A stretch of 20,004 nt of DNA from JAVBQU01 sp031548675. Its GTDB lineage: Bacteria; Bacteroidota; Bacteroidia; Bacteroidales; P3. The DNA lies in the NCBI GenBank assembly GCA_031548675.1, contig JAVBQU010000004.1, positions 1 through 20,004 of the forward strand, given 5' to 3'. Below the pieces are notes generated by a model. It had not been told where the DNA came from, did no database searches, and saw nothing but the letters and a program-made list of their open reading frames with translations. Below are positions 1 to 7,288 of the stretch, one piece after another. The number at the start of each line of letters is the position of its first letter. The first letter of the stretch is position 1. The position numbers and the translations under genes were made by a program.

Positions 1-749
1 GAACCGACGCTTCTTCGCAACAAACCACTGCTGTTGTAGATGGCGAAGAATATATTTTAAATGGTTCTAAAATATTTATTACCAATGCCGGTTATGCCCA
101 TGTATATATTGTAATGGCAATGACCGATAAATCACAAGGTACACGCGGGATCTCTGCTTTTATCGTAGAAAACGGTACGCCCGGATTTTCTGTCGGAAAA
201 AAAGAAAAGAAATTAGGTATCAAAGGCTCTGCTACCTGCGAGTTGATTTTTGAAAATTGCCGCATTCCGCAAGAAAACCTGCTCGGAAAAATTGGCGGAG
301 GCTTCGGTGTTGCCATGAAAACTTTGGACGGTGGACGTATCGGAATAGCCTCGCAAGCCTTAGGAATAGCGCAAGGAGCTATGGACGAAACGGTTAAATA
401 CGTAAAAGAACGCAAGCAATTCAAAAAACCTATCGGTCAGTTTCAAAATACCCAATTTCAATTGGCAGATTTAGATACCAAAATAGAAGCCGCACGTCTT
501 TTGGTAAGAATTGCAGCCTACAAAAAAGACCAAAAAATCCCCTATTCGGTAGAAGCTGCACGAGCCAAACTCTTTGCTGCCGAAACAGCTATGGAAGTAA
601 CTACCAAAGCAGTTCAGTTTCACGGCGGATACGGCTATACCCGCGAGTATCCGGTAGAACGCATGATGCGCGATGCTAAAATTACCGAAATCTACGAAGG
701 AACTTCAGAGGTACAACGCATGGTAATTGCCGCCAATTTATTAAAATAA
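1..749 (+). CDS. Acyl-CoA dehydrogenase, short-chain/butyryl-CoA type (3' part; 5' end outside window)
   Basis: The reading frame is open from base 3 with no stop upstream, so the gene is cut by the left window edge; about 249 codons are present. This FAD enzyme family makes the alpha,beta double bond in acyl-CoA, or in anaerobes reduces crotonyl-CoA to butyryl-CoA. Visible family marks are the middle beta-domain (TDASSQQTTAVVDG, then LNGSKIFITNAG), the RIGIASQALGIAQGA helix, the KERKQFKKPIGQFQ segment, FHGGYGYTREYPVERMMRDA, and EIYEGTSEVQ near the C-terminus. The Glu of YEGT (codon 696-698) is the catalytic base, equivalent to Glu376 of human MCAD and Glu367 of bacterial butyryl-CoA dehydrogenase. 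etfB and etfA follow on the same strand, which fits an ETF-linked short-chain enzyme. Chain-length preference and direction (fatty-acid/amino-acid oxidation or butyrate formation) cannot be read from this fragment; bcd is a likely name but not certain. Confidence 0.95.
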   Translation, partial: TDASSQQTTAVVDGEEYILNGSKIFITNAGYAHVYIVMAMTDKSQGTRGISAFIVENGTPGFSVGKKEKKLGIKGSATCELIFENCRIPQENLLGKIGGGFGVAMKTLDGGRIGIASQALGIAQGAMDETVKYVKERKQFKKPIGQFQNTQFQLADLDTKIEAARLLVRIAAYKKDQKIPYSVEAARAKLFAAETAMEVTTKAVQFHGGYGYTREYPVERMMRDAKITEIYEGTSEVQRMVIAANLLK

Positions 750-764
750 ATCGTTGAATTCAAC

Positions 765-796
765 TAAACAATTCAACAGTTAAACAATTCAACCGT
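765..796 (+). repeat. Two tandem 16-bp repeats in the acd-etfB spacer
   Basis: taaacaattcaacagt (765-780) is followed at once by taaacaattcaaccgt (781-796), 15 of 16 bases identical. A third attcaac lies at 758-764 inside the 12-bp palindrome gttgaattcaac (753-764). The array fills most of the 57-nt spacer before etfB. No function is known to me; it could be slippage-prone simple DNA or a binding or processing site. Confidence 0.75.
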
Positions 797-806
797 AAGA
801 TAAATA

Positions 807-1589
807 ATGAAAATAATAGTTTGTATAAAACAAGTGCCTAACACTACGGCTATCAAATTGAATCCGGAAACAGGCACCATGATACGCGACGGAGTAGCCA
901 GTATCATGAACCCCGACGATAAAGCCGGGTTAGAAGTAGCTTTGCAGCTAAAAGACCAATACGGTGCACACATAACCGTAATTACGATGGGACCACCCCA
1001 AGCCGATGATATTTTACGAGAGGCTTATGCTATGGGCGTTGACCGTGCTATCCACCTAACCGACCGTAAATTTGCCGGAGCAGATACTTTGGCAACTTCC
1101 CATGCATTGGCAGGTGCTTTAAGAAATTTAGAATATGATTTAATCATTACCGGACGCCAAGCTATTGATGGCGACACCGCCCAAGTAGGACCTCAAATTG
1201 CAGAACATCTGGATTTACCGCAGGTAAGTTATGTAGAAGATTTACAATTTGCAGCGCCCAAAACATTTACCATTAAAAAAGCTACTGAAGAAGGTTATCA
1301 AATGCTGGAAGTAGAAGCTCCTTGTTTGATAACCGTATTGTCTTCGGCAAACAATCCCCGCTACATGACAGTTAGCGGAATCGTAAACGCCTACAAACAG
1401 GAAGTAGAAGTTTGGGGATTCGATAATATCAGTGTCGATGAAACAAAACTAGGATTAAAAGGCTCTCCTACCCGTGTTTGGAAATCCTTTACCAAAGGTG
1501 CTAAAATCGCCGGACAACTTTACGAAGTTACCGGAAGCGAAGCAGCCGATATTATTGTCGAAAAGCTGAAAGAAAAATTTGTTATTTAA
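807..1589 (+). CDS. etfB: Electron transfer flavoprotein, beta subunit
   Basis: 260 residues, the usual EtfB length. EtfB pairs with EtfA as a soluble cytoplasmic flavoprotein that takes electrons from (or delivers them to) acyl-CoA dehydrogenase. The N-terminus MKIIVCIKQVPNT is characteristic, followed by an adenine-nucleotide-binding alpha/beta fold with MNPDDKAGLEVALQLKD, ITMGPPQADDILREAYAMG, ADTLATSHALAGAL and the ETF-beta signature-like stretch around LPQVSYVEDL and VEAPCLITVL. The order dehydrogenase-etfB-etfA on one strand, with 57 and 20 nt gaps, indicates one operon. In some anaerobes this trio performs flavin-based electron bifurcation (NADH to crotonyl-CoA and ferredoxin); sequence reading alone does not settle whether this pair bifurcates. 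Confidence 0.96.
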   Translation: MKIIVCIKQVPNTTAIKLNPETGTMIRDGVASIMNPDDKAGLEVALQLKDQYGAHITVITMGPPQADDILREAYAMGVDRAIHLTDRKFAGADTLATSHALAGALRNLEYDLIITGRQAIDGDTAQVGPQIAEHLDLPQVSYVEDLQFAAPKTFTIKKATEEGYQMLEVEAPCLITVLSSANNPRYMTVSGIVNAYKQEVEVWGFDNISVDETKLGLKGSPTRVWKSFTKGAKIAGQLYEVTGSEAADIIVEKLKEKFVI

Positions 1590-1609
1590 CCTCAAACGCC
1601 GAAAAAAAA

Positions 1610-2608
1610 ATGGATAAGACACAATATAAAGATATCTACGTCTTTGTTGAACAACGCGAAGGCGTGATTCAAAACGTAGCTTTCGAGCTTTTGAACAAAG
1701 CAAAAGAACTGGCAGAACAACTCAATGAAAAAGTTTATGCCCTATTTCTCGGTCATAACATTGCCGGAAAAATTCAGGAACTCATCGCATACGGAGCCGA
1801 TACGGTTTTGTGTGTAGATGCTCCCGAATTGGAAACCTACAACACCGAACCCTACGCTCAAGCTATTGTTCAAATCTTAAGCGAAAGAAAACCTTCTATC
1901 GTACTGATTGGAGCTACAACCATCGGACGCGATTTAGGACCCCGTGTATCGGCACGTCTCGAAACCGGTTTAACAGCAGACTGTACCGGATTGGCAATTT
2001 CCGAAGAACGTGATTTGTTAATGACCCGTCCTGCTTTTGGTGGGAACCTGATGGCAACCATTATTTGTAAAGAGCATCGCCCGCAAATGTCAACCGTTCG
2101 TCCGGGAGTAATGCTTAAAGGACAGCCCAATACTTCGCACAAAGGAACTGTTGAACAAGTAAAAATTGCTTTCGATGCATCCAAATTCAAAGTAAAAATA
2201 CTCAAAACAGTAAAAGAAAATAAAAACCTGATTGATATTACCGAAGCCAGAATCTTGGTTTCAGGAGGTCGTGGAGTAGGTAATGCAGAAAATTTCAAGA
2301 AACTAGAAGAATTAGCACATGTTTTAGATGCCGAAATATCATCTTCACGTGCTATGGTCGATGCCGGAATAATTCCCCACACAAGACAAGTAGGACAAAC
2401 CGGTAAAACCGTCCGCCCCGATGTGTATTTTGCATTTGGAATTTCCGGAGCCATACAGCACTTAGCCGGAATGGAAGAGTCCGATTATATTATCGCTGTA
2501 AACAAAGATAAAGATGCTCCTATTTTTCAAGCCGCTGATTTAGGTCTTGTTGGCAATGTAAACGAAATAGTTCCTTTATTGATAGAAAAGCTGCAAAAAA
2601 GTAAATAA
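1610..2608 (+). CDS. etfA: Electron transfer flavoprotein, alpha subunit
   Basis: 332 residues, normal for EtfA. The N-terminal half is the ETF alpha/beta fold (LAEQLNEKVYALFLGH; IVLIGATTIGRDLGPRVSARLETGLTADC, here split for brevity). The C-terminal FAD-binding domain is intact: LVSGGRGVGNAENF (about residues 214-227), SSRAMVDAGIIPH, VGQTGKTVRP (261-270), then FAFGISGAIQHLAGM and IIAVNKDKDAPIFQAADLG. It lies 20 nt after etfB. It binds the catalytic FAD and passes electrons between the upstream acyl-CoA dehydrogenase and the next carrier. A strong hairpin terminator follows. Nothing is truncated or missing. Confidence 0.96.
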   Translation: MDKTQYKDIYVFVEQREGVIQNVAFELLNKAKELAEQLNEKVYALFLGHNIAGKIQELIAYGADTVLCVDAPELETYNTEPYAQAIVQILSERKPSIVLIGATTIGRDLGPRVSARLETGLTADCTGLAISEERDLLMTRPAFGGNLMATIICKEHRPQMSTVRPGVMLKGQPNTSHKGTVEQVKIAFDASKFKVKILKTVKENKNLIDITEARILVSGGRGVGNAENFKKLEELAHVLDAEISSSRAMVDAGIIPHTRQVGQTGKTVRPDVYFAFGISGAIQHLAGMEESDYIIAVNKDKDAPIFQAADLGLVGNVNEIVPLLIEKLQKSK

Positions 2609-2636
2609 AATATCTCAGTATTAATAATCTAATAAA

Positions 2637-2672
2637 AGAGGGTTTTGCTATGCTCGTCATGACGTCCCCTCT
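2637..2672 (+). other. Imperfect stem-loop with nested palindrome downstream of etfA
   Basis: AGAGGG (2637-2642) can pair with CCCTCT (2667-2672); the 24-nt loop contains the perfect 10-bp palindrome CGTCATGACG (2655-2664). It is GC-richer than its AT-rich surroundings and lies in the etfA 3' untranslated region, just before the main terminator. It could be a 3'-end RNA structure, a protein site or a REP-like fragment; no more can be said from one copy. Confidence 0.4.
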
Positions 2673-2688
2673 ATTTGACAGAGAGATC

Positions 2689-2742
2689 TAATTTAAGAAA
2701 GAGGCTCTTCAAAAAATTTTGAAGAGCCTCTTTCTTAAATTA
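2689..2742. terminator. Bidirectional terminator between etfA and the convergent CBM9-like gene
   Basis: Arms 2689-2714 and 2717-2742 form a perfect 26-bp inverted repeat with a 2-nt loop (AA). The core is AAGAGGCTCTTC against GAAGAGCCTCTT, flanked by A/T tracts on both sides, so it works in either direction. It sits exactly between two convergent genes. Confidence 0.9.
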
Positions 2743-2759
2743 TAATACCCTTAAAAGAT

Positions 2760-3746
2760 TTACTTATCCATATAAATGGTATGCTTACTTGTTGCCGGTG
2801 CAAAAAAAGTAGTAGGGTCAAAATTCCCCCTATTCATACCGCCGCCGCGAGGGCTATTATCTCCACCCATTGGGGGCATAGCTCCACCATCTCCAAACCT
2901 AAACTGCCTGAATCCTTCCGGTATTTCCGGCACATTAATCGTAGTTTCTAAAACAATTTGTTTAATTGAAGATGCCGAAAACTTAGGATCAGCAAAAATT
3001 TCCGTAAAAGGAATAGCTATTTCATAAACCATAGCACCCGCACTATCCCAATTCATTTTTACATTTACTTCGTTGGCATTATTTATCTGCTGAGTTCCAT
3101 TTTTATTTATAAATCCGGAAAGATTCATAGTAGTCTGCATCGATAAGAACGCTTCTCCTATACGCTTTGCTTCCATTCTACCCCTATCTCTGCGAACTCT
3201 GCTACTGGTATCTTGAAACTGCTTATGCATATTGGTATCATACTTCTGAAGCTGTGCCTGACTTTGCATTTGCGTTCCCTGAAGAGTCGCATTTACAGGA
3301 GACAAATGCCTTACAGAATCCCCTCTTAATTCTTGTTGTTTCCCTTGTTTCAAAGTATCTCTTGTCCGCATATTATTTCCAAATCCCATAAGCATCCGCA
3401 AAGAATCAGCAGAGATATTTTTTTTCAAAGGATATTCAATGCCGACAGTTGCTTTTTTTGCTGCCTTAATGTTTAATGAAATAGACATTCCTGCCTGCAT
3501 AATTTTCATTTGATTCATTCTATCCTCGCTTTGATAGCACAAATATAAGTATTTATCATCATAAGCAAACCCATATTTAAGCTTGGTATCTACATTATAA
3601 AGCACAAAAGGTTTTTCTCCCCAATCCTTCACATCTCCATCAACAACAATAGGCTGCGGTACTTTTTTCAAAGTTAGCTTCACATCCTGTGCTTTTAAAC
3701 TAATTCCGGTTGAAACCAAAATTAATAAAACAAATATTTTTCTCAT
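2760..3746 (-). CDS. Secreted protein with N-terminal CBM9/DOMON-like sugar-binding fold
   Basis: 328 residues with a hydrophobic signal peptide (cut near Q20). Residues about 30-120 resemble the carbohydrate-binding module family 9-like fold of Bacteroidota secreted proteins: VVDGDVKDWGE (Asp36, Asp38, Trp42) followed by AYDDKYLYLCYQSED and a Met-rich strand. The C-terminal third holds the typical Y-EIAIPFTEI strand pattern and a Gly/Met/Pro-rich low-complexity tail (about 284-311, with GGAMPPMGGD and GGGMNRGN). The middle (about 120-195) is polar, Gln/Arg-rich and probably extended. It lies 165 nt downstream of the 953-residue outer-membrane protein on the same strand, which has a similar Gly/Met-rich stretch, so the two probably work together at the cell surface. 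No clear TAnnTTTG motif is seen in the 165-nt gap, favouring co-transcription. Ligand unknown; the fold call is from recollected motifs. Confidence 0.75.
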   Translation of the reverse strand: MRKIFVLLILVSTGISLKAQDVKLTLKKVPQPIVVDGDVKDWGEKPFVLYNVDTKLKYGFAYDDKYLYLCYQSEDRMNQMKIMQAGMSISLNIKAAKKATVGIEYPLKKNISADSLRMLMGFGNNMRTRDTLKQGKQQELRGDSVRHLSPVNATLQGTQMQSQAQLQKYDTNMHKQFQDTSSRVRRDRGRMEAKRIGEAFLSMQTTMNLSGFINKNGTQQINNANEVNVKMNWDSAGAMVYEIAIPFTEIFADPKFSASSIKQIVLETTINVPEIPEGFRQFRFGDGGAMPPMGGDNSPRGGGMNRGNFDPTTFFAPATSKHTIYMDK

Positions 3747-3911
3747 GACTTATACTATTAAATTAATTATTTCTTATATATAGTTCTTGTTATAAAACTC
3801 TTTCAGCTAATTTGCTTTCTTATCTTCTTTTATTTCAAAATTTTAGGATACTAATTTTATTACACTGAGAAACCACAGAGTTTTTTCTTGCCTCCCGTTA
3901 CGCGTCACAAA
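3747..3911 (-). other. Spacer between outer-membrane barrel gene and CBM9-like gene
   Basis: 165 nt without a gene. Read on the minus strand, the part next to the barrel gene is less AT-rich: GTGACGCGTAACGGGAGGC (3887-3905) and then ACTCTGTGGTTTCTCAGTG (3855-3873). The rest is AT-rich with no recognisable promoter or terminator. Confidence 0.6.
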
Positions 3912-6773
3912 TTACAACATCACATCCGCGTTTTTAGTTTTAAACTGTCGGAAATTATAAGATAATGTAAGCAGATAATAACGCGATAATGCATTCGTTC
4001 TTGTATCTTGGTAATACGTTTCAGTTATGCTCCTGTTAAAAGTCTTGTTGCTATTGAGTAAGTCATAAGCCGTTAAACGTAATTCCAGATTTCTTTTAGA
4101 GCCGAACTTATATCCCAAAGAAGCATTCCATAAAAAATAATCCGATTTATAATTATCCGCAAAAGTAGAATAATATTGATACGTTGCCTCAGTCTGCAAG
4201 GTAAAACCCTTCCAAGGCATTAGATTTAAGCGGGCTCTCAGCATTTGATTCAAGTACTCAGAATTCAAATCCGTCTGCAAAGTGTTCTCTGCAAAATTCA
4301 TAGTAGAATTAGAGGAAATCATAAAATCAACTTTTTCGCTGATATTACTACTTAGCACAATACCGATGCCGGCAGAAGTATTATTGGCATAATTGGTTTG
4401 ATAATTAATCAAACTCGGAGTTTGAGAATAACCTCCGGAAACATTTACATTAAAATTAGTTTTCAAAGCCTTAATCGGCAGTCCGTAATTGGCAAACATC
4501 CTTACATTATAATAATTATCCAAATTTACAGGCATCGATAACTGCGTTCCCCGTTGCAAAAATATACCCTGCATGGTAGTATCATTATTTGCCATATAAA
4601 CGCTGCTTCCTATATAATCTTGGGTATACGTTCCGCTTAAAGAAACAAAGAAGTTCGTCATTTTCTCCATTTGAGCATTTGAGAAACGCAAAGAAAGCGT
4701 ATGTTGCGATGTTTGTTCCAAATGAGAATTTCCTGTTGATAGCTGCAAAGGATTCGAATTGTCAACCACATCTTGTAATTGATTAATAGAAGGCGCATTG
4801 TTCGATAAGCGGTAATTAATCCGTATATTTTTACGCGTTGAGAAACGATATTGGAATTCTGCCGAAGGCAATACACTATAAAAAGTCTTCTTCATATCAT
4901 AGGTATACGGAAAAGTTCTGTCGTTAAATAAATTTGCTACCTGATAATTAATATTGGGCGTAAATGACCATTTTTCGCCATACAAACGCAAACCTGCCCC
5001 AGCATAATTGGTAAAATAATCATTTTCAAAAACATTAGAATAAGCCGTATCCAAAATATTATAAATCCGCTCCCCTTCGCTCAAAGTATCCGCATTGTAG
5101 GTGTGCTTATCCGAATTATTCTTATTATAATTCGTTCCGTAATTTACAAGCAATGACGCATATTTAGCCAAAGGTTCTGTATAAGAAATATTTCCTGATA
5201 AATTCAAGCCCTCTTTCTCCGATTTATATTGTTGATCGCGGGGAACAGCACTGGTTCCCGGGCTGGTATATTGGGTAAAAGAATATAGGGTTCCATCTCC
5301 GGAACTGGCATTATAGCCCGGAGTCATACTAATAGAGAATGTCCTTCCCCTTTTAACAAAAGAATGGCGATAAAAAATAGGAACCGACCAGTTGTATCCC
5401 GAATTATTAGAAGAATTATCATTTATCGTACGCCCTACGGTGTCCGTAATATTCCTATTTACACCAATTAACGAACTTGTTCCGTCATTGGTTTGGAAAG
5501 TAATCCGAGGCTGAAATGTGATAGAATTCATCGAATCTATATTATACTCTATCCGGAAATTTAATCTATGATTCTGGTTCACATTATCAGATTTACTTAA
5601 TTCGGAATAAGTTAACCCCTGATTCGGATTGGTAATATATTGGCGGAAAGTTTCAGTAATAGAGCTATTATCCGAATAATTATAAAAATAACTACCCGTT
5701 AACTCAACTTTCTTCCACGAATCATTAAAATTTACCCCAAAAGAATGGGTTGTATTCAATCCGTCTTGTTGATTTACCATAAAATTCCGCATATCGCCGC
5801 CGCCCATTCCTCCTGCTAATCTCATATTACCATCTCCACCCATTCTTACAAACATACTGCGACCTCCACCGCCACCGCCTGTACTGCCCATCATTCCCAT
5901 AATATCATCAACAGAAAAATTCTGTTCGTTAATGTTATTGCTATTAACCATCAATGATATACGTCGTTTCCCTTGAAAAATATTTACAATCCCGCCAGCT
6001 TTCCATTTACCTTCAGTTTCGAGTTTCGAATCAAAACCTCCCACACCTCCTCCGGCAAACAATCTTCCAAAAGCCCCGTTCCTATAATTAGATTTTGTAA
6101 TCACATTCAGAGTTTTGGTCGTATTACCGTCGTCAAATCCGGTAAATTGGGATTGATCGCTCTTGGCATCGTAAATTTGTATTTTATCAACTACTTCGGC
6201 AGGCAGGTTTTTTAACGCAGCACTAGGGTCGTCTCCAAAAAATGGTTTTCCATCCACAATTACTTTTTTTACCTCTTCTCCTTGTGCCTGTATTTTTCCA
6301 TTTTGTATAACTACTCCGGGCATTTTGCTTACTAAATCTTCCGTTGTTGCATCAGGATTAACTTTAAAAGCAGCTGCATTATATTCGGCAGTATCATTTT
6401 TCATTACCACAGGAGCTATTTGTTCTACAATTTCTACCGATTGCAGTTCCGATACTTTGTTACGCATCCGAATCGGGTCGACCTTTGTAGAAGATGCAAT
6501 TTCCACACTTTTATAAACATCGGCATAACCCACATTGCTAACCTTGATTATGTAATTATTTGCCTGAATGTTTTCAAATTTATATTTCCCATTAATATCC
6601 GATATGGTGTTGCTGATAACTGCCGAATCTTGGCTTTTCAATAATGTTATACTTGCACTGATAACAGGATTATTACTTCTATCAAAAAGAGTTCCTTCTA
6701 CGCTAAATTGAGCAAAAGTCGTATGGGCAATGCCCGAAAGTAATAATACAATAATAATTTTTAAGATTTTCAT
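3912..6773 (-). CDS. TonB-receptor-like outer-membrane beta-barrel protein (OMP_b-brl_3 type)
   Basis: 953 residues. A signal peptide (cut about FA-Q22) precedes a carboxypeptidase-regulatory-like Ig-fold (about 23-105: VEGTLFDRSNNPVISASITL, KYKFENIQANNYIIKVSNVGY). A plug-like domain follows, with VIVDGKPFFGDDPSAALKNL and AEVVDKIQIYDAKSDQSQF, then FTGFDDGNTTKTLNVITK (about 170-232). The remainder is a long barrel of alternating aromatic strands ending in YLLTLSYNFRQF. These features match the family usually labelled outer membrane beta-barrel protein or TonB-dependent receptor of Bacteroidota. An unusual insertion at about 290-330 is almost pure Gly/Met/Arg (MMGSTGGGGGGRSM, LAGGMGGGDMR), probably a flexible loop near the plug/barrel junction. 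Substrate unknown. It is followed by the CBM9-like gene and preceded by a long control region holding a TAnnTTTG motif and phased TGAAA boxes. Confidence 0.88.
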   Translation of the reverse strand: MKILKIIIVLLLSGIAHTTFAQFSVEGTLFDRSNNPVISASITLLKSQDSAVISNTISDINGKYKFENIQANNYIIKVSNVGYADVYKSVEIASSTKVDPIRMRNKVSELQSVEIVEQIAPVVMKNDTAEYNAAAFKVNPDATTEDLVSKMPGVVIQNGKIQAQGEEVKKVIVDGKPFFGDDPSAALKNLPAEVVDKIQIYDAKSDQSQFTGFDDGNTTKTLNVITKSNYRNGAFGRLFAGGGVGGFDSKLETEGKWKAGGIVNIFQGKRRISLMVNSNNINEQNFSVDDIMGMMGSTGGGGGGRSMFVRMGGDGNMRLAGGMGGGDMRNFMVNQQDGLNTTHSFGVNFNDSWKKVELTGSYFYNYSDNSSITETFRQYITNPNQGLTYSELSKSDNVNQNHRLNFRIEYNIDSMNSITFQPRITFQTNDGTSSLIGVNRNITDTVGRTINDNSSNNSGYNWSVPIFYRHSFVKRGRTFSISMTPGYNASSGDGTLYSFTQYTSPGTSAVPRDQQYKSEKEGLNLSGNISYTEPLAKYASLLVNYGTNYNKNNSDKHTYNADTLSEGERIYNILDTAYSNVFENDYFTNYAGAGLRLYGEKWSFTPNINYQVANLFNDRTFPYTYDMKKTFYSVLPSAEFQYRFSTRKNIRINYRLSNNAPSINQLQDVVDNSNPLQLSTGNSHLEQTSQHTLSLRFSNAQMEKMTNFFVSLSGTYTQDYIGSSVYMANNDTTMQGIFLQRGTQLSMPVNLDNYYNVRMFANYGLPIKALKTNFNVNVSGGYSQTPSLINYQTNYANNTSAGIGIVLSSNISEKVDFMISSNSTMNFAENTLQTDLNSEYLNQMLRARLNLMPWKGFTLQTEATYQYYSTFADNYKSDYFLWNASLGYKFGSKRNLELRLTAYDLLNSNKTFNRSITETYYQDTRTNALSRYYLLTLSYNFRQFKTKNADVML

Positions 6774-6836
6774 AAAAAGAAATTCAGAATTTGAATTTTA
6801 TTTGATATTGGATACCCAAGCTGATTATATTTATCG

Positions 6837-6844
6837 CAAAATTA
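6837..6844 (-). promoter_or_regulatory. -7 element (TAATTTTG) for the barrel gene
   Basis: Minus-strand TAATTTTG fits the Bacteroidota TAnnTTTG -7 consensus, 63 nt upstream of the ATG at 6773. No good TTTG -33 element lies 19-21 nt further up, which would suit a promoter that depends on an activator bound at the TGAAA array just upstream. Confidence 0.45.
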
Positions 6845-6872
6845 TAGCTAATTTTAAAAGTGAATTATATTT

Positions 6873-6925
6873 TTTCACTGAAACGGAAATTTTCATACAT
6901 GAAACAGAAAATTCCATCAATGAAA
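6873..6925. promoter_or_regulatory. Operator-like array: TGAAA boxes at exact 21-bp spacing with opposing TTTCA boxes
   Basis: TGAAA occurs at 6879, 6900 and 6921, exactly 21 bp apart. The first two repeat units, 6879-6899 and 6900-6920, agree at 16 of 21 positions (TGAAAC, then an A/T-rich core, then TTCA or TCCA). Opposing TTTCA boxes sit at 6873-6877 and 6891-6895, giving TTTCA-C-TGAAA and TTTCA-TACA-TGAAA, and the degenerate TTCCA-TCAA-TGAAA completes the third. The array is about 100-150 nt upstream of the barrel start and upstream of its -7 element. Two-turn periodicity is what cooperative dimer binding on one DNA face would need. The binding protein is unknown. Confidence 0.5.
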
Positions 6926-7184
6926 GCTTACACTATAATTCAAATTATTAATTTTCTCTAACCAAAGTTCAACATAAAAAATAGACCGCAGGTCTTAAAA
7001 ATCAATAGAATCCTAAATTTATCTGATTTATATTATCTGTTAGGATATTAATACCCTAAAGAGCAATCAGAGCTTGGTGCAACCCATTTTTCCTATTGAT
7101 ATTATTTCCTTACAGGAAATAGTTTTTAAAATCAATGCTATATATTAAATTCTTATATCGAACTCAAGCTGCCTGATAAGAAAT

Positions 7185-7225
7185 ACAAAAACGAATAAAT
7201 CTATTTTAGTTTTATTCGTTTTTGT
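7185..7225 (-). terminator. Terminator of the sigma/anti-sigma/Spy-like operon
   Basis: A perfect 15-bp inverted repeat (7185-7199 ACAAAAACGAATAAA against 7211-7225) with an 11-nt loop, 63 nt past the stop of the Spy-like gene. In the minus direction the stem ends in a T-rich tract and is followed by ATTTCTT. No plus-strand gene ends here. Confidence 0.7.
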
Positions 7226-7288
7226 CGGAGTAAAGCACTTCTATAATCTTAATCTCAAGAAAAATTTTCTTTCAAAAAAGTTATATAG

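Larger units (their letters stand above)
6774..7288. other. 515-nt non-coding region upstream of the barrel gene
   Basis: No credible gene. In order it holds: a -7-like element for the barrel gene (6837-6844); a phased TGAAA array (6873-6925); a small hairpin AGACC-GCA-GGTCT (6983-6995); the pair ATCAATAG (7001-7008) and CTATTGAT (7093-7100) enclosing 84 nt of AT-rich sequence with a more mixed patch near 7060-7085; the hairpin TATTTCCT-TAC-AGGAAATA (7103-7121); and the terminator of the sigma/anti-sigma/Spy operon (7185-7225). The 6983-7121 section could encode a structured RNA, but no family is recognised. Confidence 0.6.

Noticed and set aside
612..700. Possible missing catalytic residue in the acyl-CoA dehydrogenase
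   Set aside because: The YEGT glutamate is present at codon 696-698, so the enzyme looks active.
765..796. Insertion-sequence ends or attachment site
   Set aside because: Two tandem 16-bp units without transposase, integrase or flanking duplication.
1870..2454. 194-codon open frame on the minus strand opposite etfA
   Set aside because: It lies wholly inside the well-supported etfA frame, with Ser/Arg/Pro-rich composition and no family pattern.
6873..6925. Short CRISPR-like array
   Set aside because: Only two imperfect 21-nt units, no spacers between them and no cas genes; an operator array fits better.
6730..6951. 73-codon plus-strand open frame across the barrel gene start and upstream region
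   Set aside because: It overlaps the barrel signal peptide and the regulatory array; no start context or recognisable protein.
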